Positions 36,083-44,455 of a stretch of DNA of 64,000 bases are shown here, piece by piece. Numbering within the stretch: position 1 is the first letter of the stretch; the number at the start of each line of letters is the position of its first letter. The stretch is from Flavivirga eckloniae (GTDB lineage: Bacteria; Bacteroidota; Bacteroidia; Flavobacteriales; Flavobacteriaceae), in the NCBI RefSeq assembly GCF_002886045.1, contig NZ_CP025791.1:682001-746000 (forward strand), written 5' to 3'. The notes beneath the pieces are model-generated. The model did not search any database and had not been told where the DNA came from. It was given only the letters and a program-made list of their open reading frames with translations. A program made the translations under genes and the position numbers.

Positions 36083-38040
36083 TGAAGCAAATTATCTACC
36101 TTTATTTATTTCTCTCTAGCCTAGCACTTTTTTCACAATCAAATTTCAATTCCCAACATTACAAGGTTACTTTAGGTGATCTGGAAACAAACACTTTCGA
36201 AAAAGATTCCACAGCCAATGCCCTAACCATATACGAACTTGGAAATAGTTATGTAGATAGATATGACTATGATTTAAGAACCGAAATAAAGCAAAAAATA
36301 AAAATATTAAACAAAGAAGGTTTTGATAAAGCTAATGTTTCTATTCACCTCTATAACAAAGATGACAGAAAAGAAAAAGTAGATAACATCGTGGCAACCA
36401 CCTACAATCTGGTAAATGGAAAAGTAACCAAAACAAAACTACTTGAAAAAGATATTTTTAGAGAGAAGTATGACGAAAACCACACTCTGGTAAAATTCAC
36501 TTTACCCAATATAAAACCAGGATCTGTAATAACTTATAGCTACAAACGTATCTCTCCTTTTATGTTTAAATACGAAGGATGGCGTTTTCAAAGCGACATC
36601 CCAACGTTGTACAGCGAATACAGGACAAGTATACCGGGAAACTGGTTTTATAACATAAAGTTAGTAGGGGGCAAAAAATTGACCACGAATACATCGAAAG
36701 TAGAAAAACACTGTCTGGAAAGTTCCAGAGGCGGCTATTCCGATTGTGGAGTTAGTGTATATGCCATGAAAGACATACCTGCTTTTATAGAAGAAGACTT
36801 TATGACTACTAGAGATAATTATTTAGCAAGGGTAGAATATGAATTGCAAACATTTAAAAGCTTCGATGGCATAATACATAATTATGCAAAAACATGGAAA
36901 ACTGTCGATAGAGAATTTAAGACAGATAAAGATATAGGGAAACAGTTAAGAAAATCAATAAATTTAGAAGACTTTTTGCAGCCTGAAGTTATTAACGAAA
37001 GTGATATGCTTAAAAAGGCAAACAGTATTTACAGCTACGTTCAAGAAAATTATATATGGAACGGAGATTATAAAATATTTCAGGATGTCTCTATTAAAAA
37101 TCTAATTAAAAGTAAATCGGGCAACGTATCGTCCATAAACATTTTACTCCATAATTTATTAAAAGAGTCTGGAATAAATGTAAAACCTGTTTTATTATCA
37201 ACCAGAAATAATGGGTTTGCCACAAAAGTTTTTCCAGTTATTTCAGACTTTAATTATATAATCGTTCAGGCAACCATAAACGATAAAATCTACTATTTAG
37301 ATGCTACAGATAAATACCTGAATTTTGGTGATATTCCCTTTAGATGTTTAAACGGCTATGGCAGGCTTATGGATTTTAAAAAAGGCAGCGAATGGATAGA
37401 CATAAAACCAAGCCGACCTTCGAATGTGCTTTATAAGGTAGAATTGAATTTTGATGAAAACGAAACACTCTCTGGTGATGTCGCCTCAAGACGAACAGGA
37501 TACCATGCTTTAAACTATAAAAAATCATATTACCAAAACAAAGATGCCCATTTGCTAAAGCTTGAAAATGAGTTTCCTTATATTGATATTTCAGATTTTA
37601 AGGTAACAGACAAAGATATAACCAGCGAGGAATTTAATGAATCTTATCACATAGAATATAATTACGAAGACACTGGAGACCATATCTATTTAAACCCTTT
37701 CTTTGTTGTCTTTTTTAATGAAAACCCTTTTAAACTTCAAGAAAGAACCTACCCTATCGATTTTGGTTATAAAGACACTTATTTCTATTCGCTTAAGCTC
37801 AATTTAAATGACAACTACAGCATTGTTGAAATGCCTAAAGAAAGAAGTATAGCCTTACCCAATAACGCCGGCCGTGTGCTCTTCTCAACTAAGTTTGCAG
37901 GCAACAGTTTAGTTATGATGATGAAAATAAACTTTAACCAAGCCATTTACGAACCAGAATATTATCAGGCCTTAAAGGAGTTTATGAGCAAAATTGTAAC
38001 TATTCAAACGAATTCAATACTACTTATTAAGAAAAAGTAA
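36082..38040 (+). CDS. DUF3857 / transglutaminase-like periplasmic protein
   Basis: A 652-residue protein with a signal peptide (residues 1-18, LFSQSNF). The DUF3857 domain covers about residues 55-215 (EIKQKIKILNKEGFDKANVS, then TLPNIKPGSVITYSYKRISP), followed at about 290-420 by a transglutaminase-like domain (ANSIYSYVQENYIWNGDYKI and DATDKYLNFGDIP). The usual catalytic Cys is not evident: the position reads NVSSINILLHNLLKESGI, so it may be a non-catalytic papain-like fold. A C-terminal beta domain (DUF3858-like) ends the protein. Common in Bacteroidota, function unknown. Confidence 0.87.
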   Translation: MKQIIYLYLFLSSLALFSQSNFNSQHYKVTLGDLETNTFEKDSTANALTIYELGNSYVDRYDYDLRTEIKQKIKILNKEGFDKANVSIHLYNKDDRKEKVDNIVATTYNLVNGKVTKTKLLEKDIFREKYDENHTLVKFTLPNIKPGSVITYSYKRISPFMFKYEGWRFQSDIPTLYSEYRTSIPGNWFYNIKLVGGKKLTTNTSKVEKHCLESSRGGYSDCGVSVYAMKDIPAFIEEDFMTTRDNYLARVEYELQTFKSFDGIIHNYAKTWKTVDREFKTDKDIGKQLRKSINLEDFLQPEVINESDMLKKANSIYSYVQENYIWNGDYKIFQDVSIKNLIKSKSGNVSSINILLHNLLKESGINVKPVLLSTRNNGFATKVFPVISDFNYIIVQATINDKIYYLDATDKYLNFGDIPFRCLNGYGRLMDFKKGSEWIDIKPSRPSNVLYKVELNFDENETLSGDVASRRTGYHALNYKKSYYQNKDAHLLKLENEFPYIDISDFKVTDKDITSEEFNESYHIEYNYEDTGDHIYLNPFFVVFFNENPFKLQERTYPIDFGYKDTYFYSLKLNLNDNYSIVEMPKERSIALPNNAGRVLFSTKFAGNSLVMMMKINFNQAIYEPEYYQALKEFMSKIVTIQTNSILLIKKK

Positions 38041-38064
38041 TCTATCTTTCTTACATTTGAATAC

Positions 38065-38913
38065 ATGGATAAACCAAAAAAAAGACATTGGAAAATTAGA
38101 CTTCATGATGTTATTTATGAAGCAGATACCCGTGTAGGCAAGCTTTTTGACATTATTTTACTTATTACAATTATAGCTAGTATTATACTCGTAATGCTAG
38201 AAAGTGTTAAATCTTTCGATGCTAAATACCATAACTTCCTCAACATATCAGAATGGGTCATTACCATACTATTTACTATTGAATATATTGCCAGAATTAT
38301 TACGGTAAAAAAGCCGTATAAGTATATTACCAGCTTTTATGGTATTGTGGATTTATTGGCGACCATCCCAAAATATATATCGATAATCTTTGGAGGCGTA
38401 CATGCCTTAGCAGCGTTAAGGGCATTACGATTGTTACGTATATTCAGGATTTTAAAATTAGCACGCTATTTAGGAGCATCCAACACCATAGCTAAAGCTC
38501 TAAGAGCTAGCCGTGTAAAAATATCCGTCTTTCTTTTTGCTGTAATAATCATTTCCATTATTTTGGGAACTATCATGTATTTAGTTGAAGGCGATGAAGC
38601 TGGCTTTAAAAGTATTCCAACCAGTGTGTATTGGTGTATTGTAACGCTTACTACAGTTGGATATGGCGATATTTCGCCCGTAACTCCACTCGGACAGTTT
38701 ATAGCTTCAATAGTTATGATATTGGGTTATGGTATCATAGCCGTACCCACTGGAATTGTATCTGCAGAGTATGTTTCGCAAAGTAAAGCTAGTAAAGAAC
38801 AAGATAAAGATATACCGTTAAATTCTAAATCTTGTGTAAATTGTATAGCAGAAAAGCATAAAGATGATGCCGAGTTTTGCTATAAATGTGGGCATAATTT
38901 ACATGATGAATAA
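38065..38913 (+). CDS. Voltage-gated-like potassium channel with C-terminal zinc ribbon
   Basis: A 282-residue six-helix channel. Voltage-sensor helices S1-S4 lie at about residues 27-150, with a basic S4-like helix (ALRALRLLRIFRILKLARYL); the pore carries the K+ selectivity filter TVGYGD at residues 197-202, with S5 and S6 on either side. After S6 a short linker leads to CVNC ... CYKCG (about 256-278), a zinc-ribbon-like tail that is unusual but occurs in marine Bacteroidota ion-transporter proteins. The stop overlaps the start of miaA by about 8 bp. Confidence 0.92.
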   Translation: MDKPKKRHWKIRLHDVIYEADTRVGKLFDIILLITIIASIILVMLESVKSFDAKYHNFLNISEWVITILFTIEYIARIITVKKPYKYITSFYGIVDLLATIPKYISIIFGGVHALAALRALRLLRIFRILKLARYLGASNTIAKALRASRVKISVFLFAVIIISIILGTIMYLVEGDEAGFKSIPTSVYWCIVTLTTVGYGDISPVTPLGQFIASIVMILGYGIIAVPTGIVSAEYVSQSKASKEQDKDIPLNSKSCVNCIAEKHKDDAEFCYKCGHNLHDE

Positions 38914-39829
38914 AACACTTATTTCCATAGTTGGTCCTACAGCCATAGGAAAAACAGCATTAAGTATAAAATTGGCAAATTATTTTAATACTGAAATTAT
39001 TTCTGCCGACTCCCGACAGTTCTTTAAAGAGATGCATATTGGAACCGCAGCTCCTACTCACGACGAACTAGCAGCTGCCAAACACCATTTCATCCATCAT
39101 AAATCCATTAAGGATGGCTATAATGTTGGCGCCTTTGAAAAAGATGCCATCAGTACTTTAAATATACTTTTTAAAACCTATGATACTGTAATTATGGTTG
39201 GTGGTTCCGGATTGTATGTTGATGCTGTTACTAAAGGTCTGGATGATTTTCCAGAGATTGAAAGCAGTATTCGAGAAACGCTTAATAACGACTTAAAAAC
39301 AAAAGGGCTACTACAGTTACAAGAACAATTAAAACAGCTGGATCCTACGGCTTATAACACTATTGCTATAGACAACCCACATCGTGTTATTCGCGCTTTA
39401 GAAATTTGCATCGGTACAAGCAAACCATATACCTCTTTTTTAAGAAAAGGAAACATAAAGCGGACTTTTAAAACGGTTACTGTTGGGCTTACTGCGGAAA
39501 GAACAACCATATACAACCGAATTAATAAACGGGTAGATATCATGATGCAAGAAGGTTTATTAGATGAAGTTAAAAACTTAGAGTCTTTTAAAAATCTTAA
39601 CGCCTTAAACACGGTAGGTTACAAGGAATTATTTAATTATTTAAATGATGAATGGACACTTGATTTTGCTGTTTCTGAAATAAAAAAGAACACGCGGCGT
39701 TTCGCAAAACGACAGTTAACCTGGTTTAAAAAGAACGAGGAAACCATGTGGTTTGATTTTACAACACCAGTAGAAGAAATTATTAGCGATATAAACAAAA
39801 GTATTAGTTTTAATAATGATAATTCCTGA
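38906..39829 (+). CDS. miaA: tRNA dimethylallyltransferase
   Basis: A 307-residue enzyme that prenylates adenosine 37 in tRNAs reading UNN codons. P-loop GPTAIGKT at residues 10-17, EIISADSRQFFKEMHIGTA, VGGSGLYVDAVTKGLDDFP, and the tRNA-contacting TVGYKELFNYLN and NTRRFAKRQLTWFK. I placed the start at the ATG at 38906 (MNKTLISIVGPT) rather than at the upstream in-frame Met, which falls inside the channel gene. It overlaps the channel gene by 8 bp and the acetyltransferase gene by 14 bp, so translation is coupled. Confidence 0.96.
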   Translation: MNKTLISIVGPTAIGKTALSIKLANYFNTEIISADSRQFFKEMHIGTAAPTHDELAAAKHHFIHHKSIKDGYNVGAFEKDAISTLNILFKTYDTVIMVGGSGLYVDAVTKGLDDFPEIESSIRETLNNDLKTKGLLQLQEQLKQLDPTAYNTIAIDNPHRVIRALEICIGTSKPYTSFLRKGNIKRTFKTVTVGLTAERTTIYNRINKRVDIMMQEGLLDEVKNLESFKNLNALNTVGYKELFNYLNDEWTLDFAVSEIKKNTRRFAKRQLTWFKKNEETMWFDFTTPVEEIISDINKSISFNNDNS

Positions 39830-40502
39830 AGACGCTTTAAATAATCCCGTTTGGTTCTCATTAACCGATTGCCATTTTAATCAGGCTATCGATTACGGTG
39901 ACGTGAAATTTTTTCATCCCGATTACGGACCATTTGGAGCTTTTATAAATAATGCAGATACTAGCGCTGCTATAGAAGAATACGCGAAATTAATCGATGA
40001 ATTTTTTATAGTTGGCGACAAGCCCAAAATGCCTCCGCATTTTGACGCTCCTATTGAGTATATAGGTTTACAAATGATTATATATAATCCTATAAACTAT
40101 CCTATTATGGAGGCTATTGTAGAACTAACAGAGTCTCATTACAACGACTTAATTGGTTTAGTAAAACTGGTATATCCCGAATATTTTAAGTCGAAAACCA
40201 ATAAACTAGGTCGGTATTACGGTATATATAAAAATGAAAAGCTAGTTGCGGTAACTGGAGAGCGTATGCAAACCAATAATTTTACTGAAATTAGTGCGGT
40301 AATAACACATCCCGAACACACAGGTAAAGGGTATGCAAAACAACTTATTACACATACTGCCGACGAAATATTTAAAAAAGGGAAAACTCCGTTTTTACAT
40401 GTAGATCAAACCAACCTTGGTCCAATACAGTTATATAAAAAACTAGGATTTATTACAAGAAGAAAATTTAGTTTCTGGAAAATACATCGTAAAAAACAAT
40501 GA
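39816..40502 (+). CDS. GNAT-family N-acetyltransferase
   Basis: A 228-residue protein. The N-terminal half (1-110) looks like a FR47-like or substrate domain with DCHFNQAIDYGDVKFFHPDY. The GNAT core is at about 130-225: EISAVITHPEHTGKGYAKQL is the acetyl-CoA-binding motif A, and LHVDQTNLGPIQLYKKLGF is motif B. It transfers an acetyl group to an unknown amine. It overlaps miaA by 14 bp and is the last gene of this operon. Confidence 0.9.
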   Translation: MIIPEDALNNPVWFSLTDCHFNQAIDYGDVKFFHPDYGPFGAFINNADTSAAIEEYAKLIDEFFIVGDKPKMPPHFDAPIEYIGLQMIIYNPINYPIMEAIVELTESHYNDLIGLVKLVYPEYFKSKTNKLGRYYGIYKNEKLVAVTGERMQTNNFTEISAVITHPEHTGKGYAKQLITHTADEIFKKGKTPFLHVDQTNLGPIQLYKKLGFITRRKFSFWKIHRKKQ

Positions 40503-40527
40503 AGATTATGGTAATACAATACTTGTA

Positions 40528-42228
40528 TTAATGCATAGTCACTTTACTATATTTGGCATTTATAACAATGCTCTTTCCACTAGCTAAACTGCCTGCAGAG
40601 AAATTAGAAGTATTATTACTAATTTGTTTTTTGGGGTAACTTACGTGCGAACGGTTTCCTTTATACTGAAAATTATAATCTACCTTAGGCAGTTTAATAA
40701 CAGCATTACTATTTTGAATTATAATATTTAGATTAGAAAACGTATCTCCTATATCTAAAATTTTCAAATCGCCAATATTACCATCTATAATGGCACTTCC
40801 CGACAAATGCTGTATTGTAGTATTGGATGAATTAGAGTTTAAAACCAGATGTTTTACATGATCCAATGCAACATGATCCGTATAACGAAGGTTTAATTCC
40901 CCTAAATTCCAATACACTACACTAACTGGCGAATACGAAGCATTAATGGAAGTTCCACTTCCATTAATGCTATGTGCTGTAAACTTTGTATGCGATAGCT
41001 CTGCTTTTAAATCATCAACATTAGCAGCAAATTCAATTTCACCATGTCTAACATTAACCTTTAGCTTCGCTTTTTTGGGCATTTTAATTTTAATAGTCTT
41101 TTTAACCTTGGATTTAGATTCTTTATTAACCAATCTTTCCACTAAAACTCTCCTATTGTTCGCTAATGCCTCTCGTTTTTCAGCATGTCTTTTTCTTTCT
41201 TCAATATGCTTTTTTCTTTCTTCAATATGTTTTTTTCTTGCTTCAATATGATTTTTTCTTTCTTCAATATGCTTTTTTCTTTCTTTAATATGTTTTTTTC
41301 TTGCTTCAATATGATTTTTCCTTGCTTCAATATGTCTTTGGCGTTCCTCTATACGTCTCTGGAGTGCCTTTTCGCGCCCTTGTTGCCTTCTTTCTATTTG
41401 TTCTGATTTAGCTTCAATACGTTCGGCTTGTCTTTCCATTCTTTCTGCAAAACGTTCAGCCCATTCTTCCATTTGTTCCCCATACGTTTCTTCCCATTTC
41501 CCATCATATTTCTTGGCCCATGCCTCTATTTGCTTACTATACTTCTCACCCCATTCTTTTCCAAATTCTAGTCCCCATGCTTCCATTTTTTTCGCATAGT
41601 CTTTACCATATTGCGATTCGAATTTTTGAGTGTATTCTTCTAAATACTTTTCGCCATCTTTCTTATAAGCATTATAATCGAAGTGAATACTATTAACATC
41701 TTCCGGTAATTCAGGAAGCGGAGGCAATTCGGGAAGAGGTGGCAATTCTGGAAGCTCCGGCAATTCTGGAAGTTCCGGAAGTTCTGGCACTTCAACATTT
41801 ATATCAAAGTTTAAATGTTCAAGTTCAGGAATATCTGCCAACTCAAACTTTAATTCTTCCAATAGCGCATGTACAGCCTCATCATCACCATGCCCAACAC
41901 TATAAACCCAAGTATTAGTCCCTGACCCCTTTGCTTTTATCTCCACTTGTTTATTCGATGCATCAACATCAACATTCCAAAGCTCTAAAGCATTTTCCAA
42001 GGCTTCTTTACTTAAACCATCACCTTCAATATATGCCTCAATTTCGATAACATCTTTATTCCATGTATCAATCACCACATTACAATGACTCGTGTTTAAA
42101 TCGATTGTAACGTCCTTATCTACCTTAATAGATTGGGATACTTTAGTCAACTTTTGCTGTGCCACCAAACCTCCTGTAATAAGAAAGCTTAAAGCAAAAA
42201 GTTTGATCTTTATAATTAACTTGTTCAT
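40528..42228 (-). CDS. Exported coiled-coil protein with PELP and HIE(A/E)RKK repeats (DUF4097-like C terminus)
   Basis: A 566-residue protein with an N-terminal signal (residues 1-22, ALSFLITGGLVA-QQ). Residues about 25-115 form a first beta region (VTIDLNTSHCNVVIDTWNKD), then a Pro-Glu-Leu tract (PELPELPELPPLPELPP, about 150-180), then a long charged region of 7-residue repeats built on RKKHIEE/A (about 285-345) likely to form a helix or coiled coil, and finally a beta-solenoid part (about 390-566) of the putative-adhesin DUF4097 kind. It is third in the ECF sigma operon, 11 bp after the anti-sigma-like gene. I infer an envelope stress structural or sensing protein. Confidence 0.8.
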   Translation of the reverse strand: MNKLIIKIKLFALSFLITGGLVAQQKLTKVSQSIKVDKDVTIDLNTSHCNVVIDTWNKDVIEIEAYIEGDGLSKEALENALELWNVDVDASNKQVEIKAKGSGTNTWVYSVGHGDDEAVHALLEELKFELADIPELEHLNFDINVEVPELPELPELPELPELPPLPELPPLPELPEDVNSIHFDYNAYKKDGEKYLEEYTQKFESQYGKDYAKKMEAWGLEFGKEWGEKYSKQIEAWAKKYDGKWEETYGEQMEEWAERFAERMERQAERIEAKSEQIERRQQGREKALQRRIEERQRHIEARKNHIEARKKHIKERKKHIEERKNHIEARKKHIEERKKHIEERKRHAEKREALANNRRVLVERLVNKESKSKVKKTIKIKMPKKAKLKVNVRHGEIEFAANVDDLKAELSHTKFTAHSINGSGTSINASYSPVSVVYWNLGELNLRYTDHVALDHVKHLVLNSNSSNTTIQHLSGSAIIDGNIGDLKILDIGDTFSNLNIIIQNSNAVIKLPKVDYNFQYKGNRSHVSYPKKQISNNTSNFSAGSLASGKSIVINAKYSKVTMH

Positions 42229-42239
42229 TTTTTGATTTT

Positions 42240-42815
42240 TTAGATTGACGACTCTACTTCTTCAGTAATATTATCAGAAGTATTTAATTCTTTTAATTGT
42301 GCTCTTAAGCGATACAAAAGATTTAAACGAAACTTTAAATTGTCAATTAATGCATTTACTGTTAACTCGCTAGGTCCAGACTCGGTTAATTCTTCCGATA
42401 GGCGTTTATACTCCTTATCAAGTTCATCCAATTGCTGTAAATACCCATCAAAAAGATCTTTGGTTTCCGAAGTGTATTCTATTTTAGATAATTCTAAATT
42501 AATACTTGCCAAATAATAATCTTCAACTTTTTTAAGTCCTGGCGAAACATCTCCAAGGGTTTTTGTTTCATCAATATTGGCCTTTACCACCTCTATAGGT
42601 TTATCTGGCTCGGGTTGAAAATATTTAAAAGCACCAAAACTCAAACCTATAAGCAATACAACACTTGCAGCCATATACATCCAATTAAACTTGGGTTTGC
42701 TCGCTACCGGCATGGCCTCATCTAACTTTTCAAGAAATCGTTGTTGATGGTTTTTAGGCATTTTTTCATGCGTCACTTTATCATTTTTAAATAACTCTCT
42801 AATATCTTGTGCCAT
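42240..42815 (-). CDS. Probable anti-sigma factor with one membrane helix
   Basis: A 191-residue protein: a short cytoplasmic N terminus (DIRELFKNDKVTHEKMPKNH), one membrane helix at about residues 46-64 (WMYMAASVVLLIGLSFGAF), and a long periplasmic helical domain rich in Glu and Leu. The gene overlaps the sigma gene end by 17 bp, the usual place for an anti-sigma factor, and the topology fits. No zinc-binding motif of the RsrA/ZAS kind is seen. The next gene in the operon is the 566-residue coiled-coil protein. Confidence 0.75.
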   Translation of the reverse strand: MAQDIRELFKNDKVTHEKMPKNHQQRFLEKLDEAMPVASKPKFNWMYMAASVVLLIGLSFGAFKYFQPEPDKPIEVVKANIDETKTLGDVSPGLKKVEDYYLASINLELSKIEYTSETKDLFDGYLQQLDELDKEYKRLSEELTESGPSELTVNALIDNLKFRLNLLYRLRAQLKELNTSDNITEEVESSI

Positions 42816-43350
42816 CTTTTGTAAGTGTTAACAGTTCTTGTAGTTTACTTTTACCTCTGGATAATTGTGTGCGTGATGCGACTTCTGAAATATTCAAAAT
42901 CTCCGAAATTTCCTGATGATCGTATCCTTCAATTAAATAAAGCATCACAACATATTGATACTTATCCGGTAATTCATTAATTGCTTTTTTTACATCGTTT
43001 AATGTAATTGCATCATCTACCAACCATTCGTCGTTTTGTGTAGTATCGACCACTTTTAGGTGCACCTCATCTAACTCAACAAGTTGTTGTTTTTTAGATT
43101 TTAATAGGTCTATACTTTTATTAACAACAATACGTTTTAACCAAGCCCCAAAAGTAACTTCGGCCTTAAATTGATGTAATTTGGCAAAAGCCTTAATAAA
43201 AGCTTCTTGCACAACATCTTCGGCTTCAGCAGTATCCTTTAAAAATCGTTTGGCAACAATATACATCCCATCGCAGTACTGGTTGTATAACTGCAATTGT
43301 GCCTTGCGATTGTTTTGTTTACATTGTTCAATAATGTCAACTTGAAACAT
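42799..43350 (-). CDS. ECF-type RNA polymerase sigma-70 factor
   Basis: A 183-residue sigma factor. Region 2 at about residues 20-90 (YNQYCDGMYIVAKRFLKD, AEDVVQEAFIKAFAKL, FGAWLKRIVVNKSIDLL) and region 4 at about 125-178 (LPDKYQYVVMLYLIEGYDHQ, EISEILNISEVASRTQLS). It starts a three-gene operon with the anti-sigma-like membrane protein and the coiled-coil protein, and is a different paralogue from the sigma factor at 4345. Promoters it recognises are not visible in this window. Confidence 0.93.
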   Translation of the reverse strand: MFQVDIIEQCKQNNRKAQLQLYNQYCDGMYIVAKRFLKDTAEAEDVVQEAFIKAFAKLHQFKAEVTFGAWLKRIVVNKSIDLLKSKKQQLVELDEVHLKVVDTTQNDEWLVDDAITLNDVKKAINELPDKYQYVVMLYLIEGYDHQEISEILNISEVASRTQLSRGKSKLQELLTLTKDGTRY

Positions 43351-43536
43351 GCTAATTTTACTTTTGGTTTTAAGTTAGTTCGTTTAAAAGACGATAAAAA
43401 AAATGCAGTGTTGCAAAAAAATATTTTTTTTTATTATTTGGGTTTATTTAAAATCTTAAAAATGGTTAAAAAAAACCTCCTTTTTTAATAATCATTACTT
43501 TTTAAAGTATATTTATATCCGAAAAAAACCTCTCGT

Positions 43537-44091
43537 ATGAACACTTTCTTAAAACGTATATTGTTTTTTCTATCTATAGTAGCACTAGGTCTATTTTTAT
43601 ATTCGTTTTTTGTTGAAAATATTTTTGCACAACGTTTAAGTCCTAAAGATATAGTAGAATTTAAACTTAATGATTTAAAATTAGAGGTATTTTATAACAG
43701 ACCTTCCAAAAAAAACAGAGCGATTTTTGGAGCTTTAGTGCCTTTTGATCAGGTATGGCGTACAGGTGCAAACGAAGCTACTACGTTTAAAACCAATCAA
43801 CCTCTTGAAATACAAGGTAAGTTGTTACCTATGGGTAAATATACGCTTTGGACGGTTCCTAAGGATACAACATGGACAGTCATGTTTAACTCTAAACAAT
43901 ATACATGGGGTGTTGATTCTGACATGAAACCTATGTGGAATCCTGATTTTGATGTTTTAAATATTGAAATCCCAGTTCAGAAATTAACTTCTACGGTTGA
44001 GCAATTTACTATTGCTTTCGATAATTCTACCGACAATTTGTTTTTAACCATGGCATGGGATGATGTAAAAGTTGCTGTGCCGCTTAAGTAA
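43537..44091 (+). CDS. DUF2911-family exported protein
   Basis: A 184-residue protein with an N-terminal hydrophobic segment (residues 8-28) that may be a signal anchor. The DUF2911 domain follows: LKLEVFYNRPSKKNRAIFG, VPFDQVWRTGANEATTFKT, GKLLPMGKYTLWTVPKDTTW, and a final beta strand (FDNSTDNLFLTMAWDDVKVAVP). The family is frequent in Bacteroidota and has no proven function. It stands alone, divergent from the sigma operon. Confidence 0.9.
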   Translation: MNTFLKRILFFLSIVALGLFLYSFFVENIFAQRLSPKDIVEFKLNDLKLEVFYNRPSKKNRAIFGALVPFDQVWRTGANEATTFKTNQPLEIQGKLLPMGKYTLWTVPKDTTWTVMFNSKQYTWGVDSDMKPMWNPDFDVLNIEIPVQKLTSTVEQFTIAFDNSTDNLFLTMAWDDVKVAVPLK

Positions 44092-44110
44092 GTTTTCTTT
44101 TTTTAGTTTT

Positions 44111-44157
44111 CAGTAAACAGTGTTCAGTGGCAGTACTCAGTAACTGTGAACAGTATT
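44111..44157 (+). repeat. CAGT-type heptamer tract without a gene
   Basis: CAGTAAA, CAGTGTT, CAGTGG, CAGTACT and CAGTAAC follow one another with 7-bp phase (one 6-bp step), ending with CAGTATT at 44151. It is the same repeat type as at 31526 but in only one orientation and with no four-helix-bundle gene. Confidence 0.7.
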
Positions 44158-44160
44158 TCT

Positions 44161-44344
44161 TTGCGTCTTTGCGCCTCTGCGAGGAAAATAACAAACTAAA
44201 TAAAAATAGAGTGCAAAGCATTTAACATTGAATAAACAGTATTTATTTTTAAGTAAACTTATTTATTTCTGAGTAAACAATATTCAATTAACAATATTCA
44301 TCACTAGCAAACAGTAAACCTTCGCGACTTTGCGCCTCATCAAA
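44161..44344. repeat. TTTGCG-type repeats in the meaB upstream spacer
   Basis: CTTTGCGTCTTTGCGCC at 44160 and CTTTGCGCCTC near 44327 are octamer-type repeats widely seen between genes in Bacteroidota. They lie 160 bp apart in an AT-rich stretch with imperfect repeats of the form ATTTATTT and AAACAGTA. No coding frame was found in 44092-44455. Confidence 0.5.
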
Positions 44345-44455
44345 ATATTTCACAAATAAACAATAAATAAATAGTACTCAGTGTTTGTAATTGAAGGTAG
44401 TAATCCCGTAACTTTATCAAATAAAATAGTAATTTAGACAAACATTTGTTTACTC

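Noticed and set aside
41185-41406. A plus-strand Phe-rich repetitive frame
   Set aside because: It is the antisense of the HIE(A/E)RKK repeats of the coiled-coil protein.
44092-44455. A missed gene in the meaB upstream spacer
   Set aside because: Only repeats and short AT-rich frames are present in both strands.
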